64,000 nt of DNA from Pseudomonas sp. FP2309 (GCF_030687575.1 NZ_CP117439.1:1488001-1552000), one strand, 5' to 3'; positions 34,130-42,875 are shown, numbered from the stretch's first letter. Program-made: numbers and translations. The notes: generated from the sequence alone by a model not told the origin.

Positions 34130-35067
34130 TTCAGGACTATGGCGACCCGCTGATCGTGCAGGAAGTCTCGCCGCGCGATGGCCTGCAAATCGAACCGACC
34201 TGGGTCGAAACGGCCGACAAGATCGCGCTGATCGACCAACTGTCCCTTGCAGGGTTTTCGCGGATCGAGGCCGGCTCTTTCGTCTCGCCCAAGGCCATCC
34301 CGGCGTTGCGCGACGGCGAGCAGGTGTTCCAGGGTATCGAGCGCAGCGCCTCGGTGATTTACGTGGCGCTGATTCCCAACCTCAAGGGCGCCCAGCGCGC
34401 CATCGAGGCCCGCGCCGATGAGCTGAACCTGGTGATGTCGGCCAGCCAGACCCATAACCTGGCCAATATGCGCATGCGCTGCGAAGCCTCGCTGGCGGCG
34501 TTTGCCGATGTCGTCAGCTTTGCCGCCGACTATCCGGTGCTCCTCAACGGCAGCATCGCCACCACCTTTGGCTGCCCGTTCGAAGGCAGGATCGACGAAG
34601 ACCGCGTGCTGCAGATCGTGCGGGCTTATCGTGAGCTGGGCATCCAGGGCATCACCCTGGCGGACACCACTGGCATGGCCAACCCGCGCCAGGTGTCGCG
34701 CCTGGTCGGACGCGTGTTGCAAGAGGTCCCCGCGGGCGACCTGACCCTGCATTTCCACAACACCCGCGGTTTGGGATTGTGCAATGTGCTGGCCGCTTAT
34801 GAGGCCGGTGCCCGACGGTTTGACGCGGCGCTTGGTGGCCTGGGTGGCTGCCCGTTTGCGCCGGGGGCGTCGGGCAATATCTGTACCGAAGACTTGGTCA
34901 ACCTGTGTGAGGAAGTGGGGATTCACACCGGCATCGACCTGCCACACCTGCTGACACTGTCCCGTCGTTTACCCGCCTTGTTGGGGCATGAGTTGCCCGG
35001 CCAGGTGGTCAAGGCCGGGCGTAACAGTGACCTGCATCCACCACCGGCGTACATCGCCACGCTGTAA
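34126..35067 (+). CDS. hydroxymethylglutaryl-CoA lyase-like enzyme
   Basis: 313 residues of the HMGL-like TIM-barrel family. The metal/active-site loop is VSPRDGLQIEP, the metal-binding pair is in LTLHFHNTRGLGLCN, and the signature GGLGGCPFAPGASGN holds the catalytic cysteine. It cleaves 3-hydroxy-3-methylacyl-CoA-type esters to acetyl-CoA plus a keto product. Coupling to a CoA-transferase rather than to leucine-degradation genes suggests a hydroxy-dicarboxylate substrate, such as citramalate or 3-hydroxy-3-methylglutarate. Confidence 0.9.
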   Translation: MIQDYGDPLIVQEVSPRDGLQIEPTWVETADKIALIDQLSLAGFSRIEAGSFVSPKAIPALRDGEQVFQGIERSASVIYVALIPNLKGAQRAIEARADELNLVMSASQTHNLANMRMRCEASLAAFADVVSFAADYPVLLNGSIATTFGCPFEGRIDEDRVLQIVRAYRELGIQGITLADTTGMANPRQVSRLVGRVLQEVPAGDLTLHFHNTRGLGLCNVLAAYEAGARRFDAALGGLGGCPFAPGASGNICTEDLVNLCEEVGIHTGIDLPHLLTLSRRLPALLGHELPGQVVKAGRNSDLHPPPAYIATL

Positions 35068-35126
35068 CGCCGCACCACACAACAAAAACAACCGGACGCC
35101 TGAGAGCAGTCCGCTGGAGAACAACA

Positions 35127-36455
35127 ATGAGCACTAATACGTTAGAGGCCGGCGCGCGCCCGGCAGGTACAGACGATGCCATCAAAGCCGTGGTTAAAAA
35201 GGTCGCCTGGCACCTGATGCCGCTGATCATGGTGTGCTATCTGTTCGCCTTCTTCGACCGAATCAACATCAGCTTCGCCAAGTTTCAGCTGCAAGCCGAC
35301 CTTGGCTTGAGCAATACCGCTTACGGCCTGGGGGCGGGCCTGTTCGTGGTGGGGTACGTGCTTTTTGAAGTGCCGAGCAACATGATGCTGTACAAGGTCG
35401 GCGCGCGGCGCTGGATTGCACGGATCATGGTGTCATGGGGGCTTGCGACCGCCGCCATGGTGTTCGTCACGACGGAATGGCAATTCTACGCGCTGCGCTT
35501 TTTGATCGGTGCCATGGAGGCCGGTTTTGCTCCGGGCGTGCTGTATTACCTGACGCTATGGTTTCCCCAGGATTTCCGCGGGCGGATTACCTCGATGCTG
35601 TTCCTCGCGTCAGCATTCGCGGGGCTGGTGGGCGCGCCGTTTTCCGGGTTGGTGCTGGAGCACTTGGACGGCGCCCTGCAAATGCGCGGTTGGCATTGGT
35701 TGTTCCTGCTCGGCGGTTTGCCGTGCATTGCGCTGGCGTGGATGGTGCTGACGCAGTTCAAGGATCGCATCGAAGATGCGCCCTGGCTGAGCCCCGAAGA
35801 AAAAACCTTGTTGGCCAGCCGCATTGCGGTGCATGAGGAGCACAAAAAAGGCTCGTTGCTCCAGGCCGTGCGCATACCGGGCTTCCTGATGCTGGGCCTG
35901 ATCTACTTCCTGATCCAGGTGGCGTCCTACGGCCTCAATTTCTGGGCGCCGCAATTGATCCGCAGCACGGGCATCGAAAGCCCGGTGGTGATTGGTTTGT
36001 TGACGGCCATCCCTTACATCTGCGGCGCCATCACCATGATCGTGGTGGGGCGATGGTCTGATGCGACGGGCGAGCGACGCAAATTCGTCAGTGGGTTGGT
36101 GGTGCTGGGCGCGATAGGCTTCTTCTGCGCCGGGATTTTTGATAACCACACCACCTTCCTGATCATTGCGCTGGGCTTCCTGGGCGCCGGTATCATCGCG
36201 TCGATCCCGACGTTCTGGACCTTGCCGCCCAAACTGCTGGCAGGTGCCGGAGCCGGTGCGGCGGGCGGGATTGCGTTGATCAACACCCTGGGGCAATTGG
36301 GCGGTATCGTCAGCCCGGTGATGGTGGGGCGTATCAAGGACATGACCGGCAGCACCACCCCTGCACTCTATGCCATCGGCGTGTTCGCATTGATTGCCGC
36401 GGCGCTGCTGATGTGGGGGCTGCCGCAGAAGATGCGTACCTCCGACAAGCGCTGA
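35127..36455 (+). CDS. MFS transporter, anion:cation symporter type
   Basis: 442 residues with 12 predicted helices. The family signature after helix 1 is YLFAFFDRINISFAKFQLQADLGLSNTAYGLGAGLFVVGYVLFEVPSN in outline, and WGLATAAM and GAMEAGFAPGVLYYL follow. This ACS group imports organic anions such as phthalate, tartrate and galactonate. It lies 59 bp behind the lyase gene and probably imports the substrate of the CoA-transferase/lyase pair. Confidence 0.9.
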   Translation: MSTNTLEAGARPAGTDDAIKAVVKKVAWHLMPLIMVCYLFAFFDRINISFAKFQLQADLGLSNTAYGLGAGLFVVGYVLFEVPSNMMLYKVGARRWIARIMVSWGLATAAMVFVTTEWQFYALRFLIGAMEAGFAPGVLYYLTLWFPQDFRGRITSMLFLASAFAGLVGAPFSGLVLEHLDGALQMRGWHWLFLLGGLPCIALAWMVLTQFKDRIEDAPWLSPEEKTLLASRIAVHEEHKKGSLLQAVRIPGFLMLGLIYFLIQVASYGLNFWAPQLIRSTGIESPVVIGLLTAIPYICGAITMIVVGRWSDATGERRKFVSGLVVLGAIGFFCAGIFDNHTTFLIIALGFLGAGIIASIPTFWTLPPKLLAGAGAGAAGGIALINTLGQLGGIVSPVMVGRIKDMTGSTTPALYAIGVFALIAAALLMWGLPQKMRTSDKR

Positions 36456-36462
36456 GGGAGTT

Positions 36463-36948
36463 TCACGCAGCGGCCAGGGCTTTGGCCGGCGCGCTGCTGA
36501 ACTGAATCAACGCCACACCGCTGATCAACAGCAACGCCCCGAGCACACGGGGCGTTGTCAGTTGACGCTCAAGCAGGCCAAACAGGCCGAAGTGATCGAG
36601 CAGCAGCGAGGCCAGCATCTGCCCGGCCAGGGCCAGGGCGATAAACCCCGACGCGCCCAGCGCTGGCAGCAGCATCAGCGCCAGTGAAATGAAGCACACG
36701 CCAAATGCACCGCCGGCCCACATCCACAACGGTGCCTGGCTGATGAACGTCAGGCTCGGAAAGGGCAGGCGCAGGGCGATTATCACCGGTAGCAACAGGA
36801 TAATGCTCACCAGCAGCGACGCCAGGGTGGCCCACAAAGGGTGGCCGAGCCCGCGCCCGAGGTTGGCGTTGATCGCACTTTGAAACGGCACCACGGCCCC
36901 GGCAATCACCGCCAGCGTCAACACTCCTGCCCAATGCCACGTTGTCAT
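36463..36948 (-). CDS. DMT-family small transporter (YdcZ/DUF606 type)
   Basis: 161 residues with about five helices, the half-size DMT architecture. Motifs are AVVPFQSAINANLGRGLGHPLWATLAS at the start and GALLLISGVALIQF at the end. It is divergent from a LysR gene across a 68-bp promoter region, the usual sign that the regulator controls it. It ends 7 bp from the MFS gene stop, so the two are convergent. The substrate is unknown. Confidence 0.87.
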   Translation of the reverse strand: MTTWHWAGVLTLAVIAGAVVPFQSAINANLGRGLGHPLWATLASLLVSIILLLPVIIALRLPFPSLTFISQAPLWMWAGGAFGVCFISLALMLLPALGASGFIALALAGQMLASLLLDHFGLFGLLERQLTTPRVLGALLLISGVALIQFSSAPAKALAAA

Positions 36949-37016
36949 GTCGAATCTCCCAGAGGTTTTGCTGGACTCTAGGTTATTCGTCGCGCAAATT
37001 TAAATTCCAAATAGTT

Positions 37017-37928
37017 ATGCCGGCCATGCAGCTTATGAATGATCTTCGCCGTGTCGACCTTAACCTGTTGGTGATCCTCGACGCTTTGCTCTGCGAGCAA
37101 CACGTCACCCGCGCCGCCGAGCGCTTGCATCTGAGCCAGCCCGCAGTCAGCCACGCCTTGGCGCGCTTGCGCGACTTGCTGGGTGATCCGTTGCTGGTGC
37201 GCCAGGGCGGCACATTGGTCCCCACCGCTCGCGCTCTCGAGTTGACCGCACCGCTGACTGAAGCCCTGGCCCAGGTGCAGGCGCTGCTGGCGCCTAACCG
37301 TTTTGAGCCGGCCTCGGCCAAACGTCGCTTTCGTGTGGCGATGTCGGACTACAGTGCGGCGATTTTCTTGCCCAAATTGGTCCGCATGCTACGCCTTGAA
37401 GCGCCGGGCATCGATTTGCAGATTATCCAGGCCAGCCGCGAAGGCATGGTGGACGGCGTGCTCAATGGCGACCTCGACCTGGCGGCGGGTGTGTTCCCTG
37501 ACATGCCCGCGGAACTGCGCACGACGCCGTTATTCGAAGAGCACTACACCTGCCTGGTGGACCGCAACAGCCTGCCAGAAAACGCCACCCTTGATCTGCC
37601 CACCTACCTGTCGCGACCCCATGTGCTGTTGGAGATGCGTGGCAGCGGAACCCCGGAAATCGAACGGGCGTTGACCCTCATTCGTGAGCGGCGGCATGTG
37701 GCGATCAGCCTGCCGCACTGGGGCGTGGCGCCGCAGTTGATTGAGGGCACGGACCTGATCCTGACCGTATCGTCGCGAGGGCTGTTGCATATCGATCCGC
37801 CATTGTTGGCCGTGCCGCCGCCGTTTCATATTCCCTCGTTTGCGTTCGAGCTGGCCTGGCATGCGCGGCGGGGAGGCGATTCGGGGCTGCAGTGGTTGAT
37901 CGGGCGCGTGCAGGGTGTGTTGGCGTAG
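37017..37928 (+). CDS. LysR-family transcriptional regulator
   Basis: 303 residues from the ATG at 37017; two more in-frame ATGs (37026, 37035) leave the start open, and none has a clear ribosome site. The winged helix reads LRRVDLNLLVILDALLCEQHVTRAAERL then LSQPAVSHALARLR. The ligand domain follows (FRVAMSDYSAAIFLPKLVRML). It is likely the regulator of the divergent YdcZ-type transporter. Confidence 0.9.
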   Translation: MPAMQLMNDLRRVDLNLLVILDALLCEQHVTRAAERLHLSQPAVSHALARLRDLLGDPLLVRQGGTLVPTARALELTAPLTEALAQVQALLAPNRFEPASAKRRFRVAMSDYSAAIFLPKLVRMLRLEAPGIDLQIIQASREGMVDGVLNGDLDLAAGVFPDMPAELRTTPLFEEHYTCLVDRNSLPENATLDLPTYLSRPHVLLEMRGSGTPEIERALTLIRERRHVAISLPHWGVAPQLIEGTDLILTVSSRGLLHIDPPLLAVPPPFHIPSFAFELAWHARRGGDSGLQWLIGRVQGVLA

Positions 37929-38015
37929 ACCTTGGTACGGGCAATCAGCGTGGTCGTTTTTAACGGCGAGAACATGCAGAATTCATCCACTTGATTACTC
38001 TTCAGAGTCGCGCCC

Positions 38016-38657
38016 ATGACCCCATCTCTGCTGCTCGCTGTCCTTGCTTCGGGCTTTATTTACGGCATTACCCCTGGCCCCGGCGTCCTGGCCGTGTTCG
38101 GTATCGGCGCCGCCCGTGGGCGTCGCGCCGGCGCGGGGTTTTTGTGTGGGCATTTGCTGGGTGACGTGGTGTGGTGCAGTACGGCGCTGATTGCGATTGT
38201 CGGCGCGCGGGAAGTCGGCAGCACTGCATTCGATGTGCTCGGCGTGCTGAGCGGGCTGTACTTGTTCTGGCTTGGCTGGCGCGCGATACGCACCCAGCGC
38301 CGCAGCAGCGATGCGCCTCAGGGGGCAGCGCGGCATCCGTTCTGGCACGGCATTCTGTTTGGCCTGACCAACCCGAAGGCTTACCCGGTGGCGGTGGCCA
38401 CCTTTACTGCGTTGCTGTCCAGCCGGGCCGAGCTGCTGACCTGGTCGATGCTGCCATGGTTGATCTTCCTGAGCTTTATCGGTGGCATGCTGGCCTACGC
38501 GATCCTGATCGGTGTGGTCGGCGCACAGCGCGTGCGCACGGTGTACCAGCGTCATGAAATCCTCATCACAAAGCTCTGCGGTCTCATGTTTATCGGCTTC
38601 GCCATCAATGCGCTGGCGCACGCGTTGCCTGGTCTGTTTGGCAGTAGACCGGCTTGA
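38016..38657 (+). CDS. LysE/RhtB-family amino-acid exporter
   Basis: 213 residues with six hydrophobic helices. The family signature GITPGPGVLAVFGIGAARGRRAG is at the N terminus, and GILFGLTNPKAYPVAVATF in the middle. It is an inner-membrane exporter of amino acids or analogues; the specific substrate cannot be read. It is monocistronic. Confidence 0.88.
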   Translation: MTPSLLLAVLASGFIYGITPGPGVLAVFGIGAARGRRAGAGFLCGHLLGDVVWCSTALIAIVGAREVGSTAFDVLGVLSGLYLFWLGWRAIRTQRRSSDAPQGAARHPFWHGILFGLTNPKAYPVAVATFTALLSSRAELLTWSMLPWLIFLSFIGGMLAYAILIGVVGAQRVRTVYQRHEILITKLCGLMFIGFAINALAHALPGLFGSRPA

Positions 38658-38776
38658 GAGAACATCGACCGTTCGTCGCGCGGGCAAGTTTTTTCTAAAC
38701 CTTTGCCGCGTTGAAAATTCGAATTCAGGGCGGGTGTGTATTCCCCGCACTCATTTTTGCCCTGGAGGAACCCATC

Positions 38777-39304
38777 ATGAGCCGCATGGCTATCCGGTTA
38801 CGCACCGCCAGTTTTGCGATGCTGCTGGGCCTCGGCGCCAGCAATGCTTTCGCCCAGTCGCCTGCTGAATTCATTGAGCAGGCTTCGGCCAAAGGCATGG
38901 CCGATATCGAAACCAGTCGCATGGCCCACGCCAAAACCTCGTCCCAGGAAATCAAGGACTACACCATCGAGGTGATCAATGAGCGCACCCTGGCCAACCA
39001 GCACCTGGCGGCCATTGCCAAGAAGCTCGACCTGCCGGTGGCACCACGGGAAAAGATCGTCGACAAAGCCGAGACCCTGATGCCGGAATTAAAGGACGGC
39101 GACTCTTTCGACGCGGCCTACACTGCGCAACAGGTCAAGGAAAACGAGGACGCCATCGCCCTGTTCAAGAAGGAAGGCGCGGCCTCGGACGTCCCTGAAA
39201 TCAAAGCCTTGGTAGATGAGACGCTGCCCAAATTGGAGGAGCGTCTGCAGAAAGCCCGAGCCCTGGCTTCGACTTATGGCAAAGGGCATCAAGGCGACGG
39301 TTGA
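38777..39304 (+). CDS. DUF4142-family periplasmic protein
   Basis: 175 residues from the ATG at 38777 behind GGAGGAA. The signal peptide ends FA-QSPAEF. The DUF4142 ferritin-like helical domain is recognisable from EQASAKGMADIETSRMAHAKT and NERTLANQHLAAIAKKL. Such proteins are frequent among Pseudomonas envelope-stress genes, but their function is not known. A strong terminator follows. Confidence 0.85.
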   Translation: MSRMAIRLRTASFAMLLGLGASNAFAQSPAEFIEQASAKGMADIETSRMAHAKTSSQEIKDYTIEVINERTLANQHLAAIAKKLDLPVAPREKIVDKAETLMPELKDGDSFDAAYTAQQVKENEDAIALFKKEGAASDVPEIKALVDETLPKLEERLQKARALASTYGKGHQGDG

Positions 39305-39322
39305 GGCTGTTTGCATAAAGGC

Positions 39323-39359
39323 AAAACGGCGGTTGGATCAGATCCAACCGCCGTTTTTT
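39323..39359. terminator. Rho-independent terminator behind the DUF4142 gene
   Basis: AAAACGGCGGTTGGATC and its exact complement form a long stem followed by TTTTTT. It also serves the convergent ogt gene, whose stop is at 39367. Confidence 0.92.
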
Positions 39360-39366
39360 ATGGGGC

Positions 39367-39867
39367 TCAGTACATCAGCTCGGCCTGCCCCGTGCCTTCC
39401 AGGGCGAGCAGATACCGCTTGGCCGCAAGGCCTCCCGCGAAACCGGTCAGCCCGCCGGACGCACCGATCACGCGATGGCAAGGGGCGATGATCGAGATGG
39501 GATTGCGCCCGTTGGCGGCACCGACCGCACGCACGGCGTTGGGGTTGCCGATCTGCCGGGCGATCTGGCTGTAGCTGCGGGTTTCGCCGAAGGGGATGGT
39601 CAACAGGGCCTGCCACACTTGTTTCTGAAAGTCAGTGCCGGTGAAGTCCAGTTCCAGCTCGAACGTACTGCGCGTACCGGCGAAGTACTCCTGCAACTGA
39701 CGCTCGGTTTCCAGCAGCACCGGGCAGTCGTTGGCCTCGCGCAACTCGCCCAGGCGCACACGGTTGGCGCGTTCGCACTCCCACAGAATCGCACTGAGTT
39801 TGTCATCGCGCGCCACCAGCGTGAGCTGGCCGACAGGGGAGGGCATGAGCGTGTATTCGCAGGGCAT
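39367..39867 (-). CDS. ogt: methylated-DNA--protein-cysteine methyltransferase
   Basis: 166 residues from the ATG at 39867 behind GAGG. The active-site PCHRVIG places the acceptor cysteine at C130. The helix-turn-helix YSQIARQIGNPNAVRAVGAANGRN-type region precedes it. The protein repairs O6-alkylguanine in DNA by irreversible transfer to the cysteine. Length and lack of an N-terminal Ada domain fit Ogt. It stands alone. Confidence 0.94.
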   Translation of the reverse strand: MPCEYTLMPSPVGQLTLVARDDKLSAILWECERANRVRLGELREANDCPVLLETERQLQEYFAGTRSTFELELDFTGTDFQKQVWQALLTIPFGETRSYSQIARQIGNPNAVRAVGAANGRNPISIIAPCHRVIGASGGLTGFAGGLAAKRYLLALEGTGQAELMY

Positions 39868-40432
39868 GAGCGGGCTCCTCAAGGGGCGGCTGTTAAAGAT
39901 GACGTGGTGACTGTAGCGCCCCCCTTCAGGATGCAAACTACGTTTCTTGCGATCAAATGTCTCAGGGCCTGGAATAGGGGGAACGCTAACGCAAGCCTGG
40001 TCCTGAGTAGCGAGCGGGTGTCCCACGGTCAACGAGCCCTCGTTCAGTTCGGTGAGGTCTGATCCTACCGATCCTGTTGCAGCACCTTAAGCGCTGCGGA
40101 CGCGAGAAACCCCGAGCGGCTTTTCTCTTCCGGGTGGTGCAGAACGCATTCGTCAATGCGATTGAGCAGATAACCTGGCAGGGTGATGTTGAGTTTCTGC
40201 GCCTTGCCCAGGTACTTGGTGACGTCAGCACATTTTTTGTTTCAGTCGGGGTCAATACCAGCAACGGCACATACGGCGTTTACCTACGTGGGTTTGTACC
40301 TCGGCCTGCTGCCGTTCAACCTTGGGCAGGCGGCTTTGTGTACGCTGTACACCCTGTTTTGGCTGACGCTGGTTGTGATCTCTGTCGCCATTCGGCCGGT
40401 GCCGTGGGGGCTATCTCATGGCGCCATGCCTG
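39868..40432. other. 565-bp region without intact genes
   Basis: Contains the ogt promoter and a decayed HicB-type antitoxin (40065-40241, minus). The plus frame at 40260-40447 encodes a hydrophobic stretch (VGLYLGLLPFNLGQAALC and on), but it has no start, ribosome site or recognised family; it may be another gene remnant. Confidence 0.5.
40065..40241 (-). pseudogene. HicB-type antitoxin remnant (C-terminal part)
   Basis: Read on the minus strand the segment encodes KYLGKAQKLNITLPGYLL, then NRIDECVLHHPEEKSRSGFL and ASAALKVLQQDR-stop. This is the ribbon-helix-helix DNA-binding end of HicB antitoxins (N-I-T-L-P, R-I-D, S-R-S-G-F-L). An in-frame stop precedes it at 40242-40244 and there is no start codon. 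No HicB N-terminal domain or HicA toxin was found nearby, so this is a dead toxin-antitoxin locus. Confidence 0.75.
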
Positions 40433-40738
40433 TTAAAAAACAGTCCCCAGGGAAAAAGGGATGCGCAGCGCACCAATGGGGCCATCACGAACCCCGCACA
40501 TTTCATCATGCGCACATTGCTGCACCAGTTCACACGGGAACGGCGGAACGTGCTGCAACAGGTCGCGTAAATGCGTGGTGGAGCGGATACGCATCGGCTT
40601 GCCGTTGTCGTCCAGCAACGTCATCTCGATGTTGTCGAGTTTCACACGGGCGATGTAGAAACCACCCTCCAGTGACAGCAGCTCCAGCCCGCGCACTTCA
40701 CCTTTTCCGGCCAGTTCGGTCAGCCTCTGCACATTCAT
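40433..40738 (-). CDS. DUF6482-family small protein
   Basis: 101 residues with GAGGGTG before the ATG. The compact cytoplasmic domain contains LTELAGKGEVRGLELLSLEGGFY, IRSTTHLRDLL and CAHDEMCGVRDGPI, a pattern I recognise as the Pseudomonas DUF6482 family. It lies 21 bp behind the DUF3833 gene on the same strand, so the two are probably co-transcribed. The function is unknown. Confidence 0.75.
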   Translation of the reverse strand: MNVQRLTELAGKGEVRGLELLSLEGGFYIARVKLDNIEMTLLDDNGKPMRIRSTTHLRDLLQHVPPFPCELVQQCAHDEMCGVRDGPIGALRIPFSLGTVF

Positions 40739-40759
40739 GATTCACCCTCGCTTTCGGGT

Positions 40760-41284
40760 TTATTGGCGACGAAAGAACAACGTGACCTGGCCCCACTCCA
40801 CGCCGAACTTGGACATGCTCGACCGGTTGATCATCGTGTCTTCGTCCATCAGGTACATCCAGTCGTCAAAACTTACTTCGTACACCGAGCCATCCACCGG
40901 CAGGTTGAGGCGATAGCGCCAACGCAATGCATTCCCGGCGATCTCGCCAATGGCCTCGCCGACCACGTCACCGGCGCGTCCGCGCCAGCGCCCAGGGCCG
41001 TCGGGTGTGAGCGTCCATACGCGGCGCTGGCGGGTGCCATCGCTGTAAAGAAAGTGTTCGTCGAGAATCAGGTTATCGCCCTCGCGACGGCTGGCGATGT
41101 CCACCTCGAAGCGCTTGGCCACTTCACCCGAGCGCTTCTCGAAGATGCCCCAGGCCTTGACGGGTTTACTGAAGAAGCGCGCCAGGTCCAACGTTGGTTT
41201 TTGGTCGGCATAGTGGTCTACCCCAACGCCTGTGCAGCTGCATAGGCTGAGTATCAGGAACAATGAAACCAGAAGACGTGGCAT
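40760..41284 (-). CDS. DUF3833-family lipoprotein
   Basis: 174 residues. The signal sequence ends in a lipobox-like LCSC (about residues 14-17), which predicts a lipid anchor. The lipocalin-like body (FEVDIASRREGDNLILDEHF, then YRLNLPVDGSVYEVSFDDWMYL) matches DUF3833. The function is not established. It is first gene of a pair with the DUF6482 gene. Confidence 0.85.
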   Translation of the reverse strand: MPRLLVSLFLILSLCSCTGVGVDHYADQKPTLDLARFFSKPVKAWGIFEKRSGEVAKRFEVDIASRREGDNLILDEHFLYSDGTRQRRVWTLTPDGPGRWRGRAGDVVGEAIGEIAGNALRWRYRLNLPVDGSVYEVSFDDWMYLMDEDTMINRSSMSKFGVEWGQVTLFFRRQ

Positions 41285-41415
41285 TGCCTGGCCCCTTGAT
41301 CACACGCGGCGTGATGCCGGTGTTCAAGGTCTGATACTTGTACAGAATTATGGATTTGTACAGGTTTCGAGGCGCAAATTCTGTGGCAGATGCTTCGAAC
41401 TCAAATCGCAGCCAT

Positions 41416-41445
41416 AAAAAAACCGGCCATTTAGCCGGTTTTTTT
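41416..41445. terminator. terminator downstream of tRNA-Gly
   Basis: AACCGGC and GCCGGTT form the stem, flanked by A and T runs on both sides. It lies 45 bases beyond the 3' end of the tRNA in the direction of transcription and is bidirectional in form. Confidence 0.88.
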
Positions 41446-41489
41446 ACATTCCCATGTCAGCAGCATCCTGACGCGAGAACAAAATGAGA

Positions 41490-41564
41490 GTGGAGCGGGT
41501 AGAGGGAATCGAACCCTCATCTAAAGCTTGGGAAGCTTTCGTTCTACCACTAAACTATACCCGC
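41490..41564 (-). tRNA. tRNA-Gly (anticodon CCC)
   Basis: On the minus strand the acceptor stem GCGGGTA pairs with TACCCGC, and the 3' CCA is encoded (41490-41492). The anticodon loop is TTCCCAA between AAAGC and GCTTT, giving CCC. The T loop is GGTTCGATTCC. The D arm is GTTTAGTGGTAGAAC. Confidence 0.96.
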
Positions 41565-41631
41565 TCAGAGCGGCTGACTTTGTACCAGAACTTCATCGGG
41601 ATTTGAAGTTTTTCTTTGAAAATGTGCAGGT

Positions 41632-41661
41632 TGTGGTGAGCAAGCAAGCTTGCCCGCCACA
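41632..41661. repeat. REP-type palindrome
   Basis: TGTGGTGAGCAAGC is followed by GCTTGCCCGCCACA, a typical fluorescent-pseudomonad REP unit in the gap between phaG and tRNA-Gly. It resembles the element at 12298-12320. Confidence 0.75.
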
Positions 41662-41686
41662 ATGAGCATCGCAGTGAATCATCATT

Positions 41687-42571
41687 TCAAATCGCAAATG
41701 CGTGCTGTGTCTGACTGCTGTGACAACGCAATCGGCTGACCTGCCGCTGCGCTTTCAAAAAGCCGACGACCGCTTGCTGACTGTCCCGGCACGCCGCCTT
41801 GTGTTCCATATCCAGAAAATGCCCCGTCGCCTGGATGGTGCTGAAGCTGCTGTTGGTCACGTAGTTGCCGAACTGTCTGGCATCCTCTGCACTGGTGTAT
41901 TCGTCCCATTCTCCGTTCAAGAACAGCACGGGTATATCGATGGCCTTGGCCGCCTTGAGGTAGCACAGGCGGTCGCTGTTGAGCACCTGGCTGATGTGGA
42001 AGTGCATCTGCCCGTATTCGTGTTCGGCCAGGCTGCTCACGTGTTTGTAGTTAAAGCGTTTGAACAGCGATGGCAGGTGTTTGCCGATGGTGCTGTTGAC
42101 CAGGTGGCCGACGCGGTCGCGGTCGAGGTTGCCGAGGTAGTCGACGCCGCGCTCAAGGTATTCGCGCATGGGCGCGTTGATCACCGGTGAGAACGAGCTG
42201 ATCACGGCCTTTTCCACGCGGCGTGGGCGCTGGGCGAGGGCGACCAGAGTGGCGGCGCCGCCCCAGGAGAATGACAGTACGTGTTCGGCGGCGAAGTGGT
42301 CGATCAGTTCCAGAAGAATCTGGCCCTCGACTTCCTTCGTCAGCATTTGCTCATGACGGTTATGGATTTTGGAGCGGCCGGCGTAGGGCTGGTCGTACAA
42401 AACCACATTGAACTGTGGGTACAGGCTTTTCACGGTTTGGGCGAAGGATGCCGTGGTGGCCATGGAGCCGTTGACCAGGATAATGGTCTTTTCAGCAGCG
42501 TCCGCGCGATAGAACTCCGTGTAAACCCGATACTGACCCTGTATATCCAACACAGCGATTTCTGGCCTCAT
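41687..42571 (-). CDS. phaG: (R)-3-hydroxydecanoyl-ACP:CoA transacylase / hydroxyacyl-ACP thioesterase
   Basis: 294 residues from the ATG at 42571 behind AGGAG. The alpha/beta-hydrolase fold carries LVNGSMATTASFAQTVKSL and VVLYDQPYAGRS, shared with RhlA and PhaG. The nucleophile elbow is FSWGG and the late histidine is in ATGHFLDME. The opening MRPEIAVLDIQGQYR and closing QHAFAI match P. putida PhaG (295 residues). PhaG diverts 3-hydroxyacyl-ACP from fatty-acid synthesis to polyhydroxyalkanoate precursors. No other pha gene is adjacent, which is usual for phaG. Confidence 0.9.
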   Translation of the reverse strand: MRPEIAVLDIQGQYRVYTEFYRADAAEKTIILVNGSMATTASFAQTVKSLYPQFNVVLYDQPYAGRSKIHNRHEQMLTKEVEGQILLELIDHFAAEHVLSFSWGGAATLVALAQRPRRVEKAVISSFSPVINAPMREYLERGVDYLGNLDRDRVGHLVNSTIGKHLPSLFKRFNYKHVSSLAEHEYGQMHFHISQVLNSDRLCYLKAAKAIDIPVLFLNGEWDEYTSAEDARQFGNYVTNSSFSTIQATGHFLDMEHKAACRDSQQAVVGFLKAQRQVSRLRCHSSQTQHAFAI

Positions 42572-42875
42572 GTCGTAAGACTCCTGGCAAGCGGGTAGGG
42601 CGCGCAGATAACTCTGCACGAGCTTTGTGACAGGTAGGCATACGCCTGGAGAATGAGGCCCATGTCGGTCCGATAACGGCTGGCCGGCGGGTGTTGTTAT
42701 GGCGGGCTGGTTGCCTGGAGGGCCCGCAGATCAAGCGCGGGCGAGGGCAAGGTGTCTCTTGGAGGTTATAGGCGACTCACCAGTCATAAGTTGGCTGGTG
42801 ATGTGCAGTCAAGCACAGGTTGAGGATGTCGCAAGTCGCGCAAATAGGTTTTTGCCATCACCGGCCGAACGGTCA
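42572..42875. other. 304-bp region: rsuA 3' end and phaG promoter
   Basis: No gene is supported. Two hairpins are visible: GCCCGC/GCGGGC around 42722-42742, and TCACCAG (42777-42783) with CTGGTGA (42795-42801). The latter may end rsuA transcription. The phaG promoter must lie here, but I cannot identify it. Confidence 0.5.

Noticed and set aside
40260..40447. Hydrophobic plus-strand frame as a small membrane protein
   Set aside because: It has no usable start or ribosome site of its own and I recognise no family; at most a remnant.
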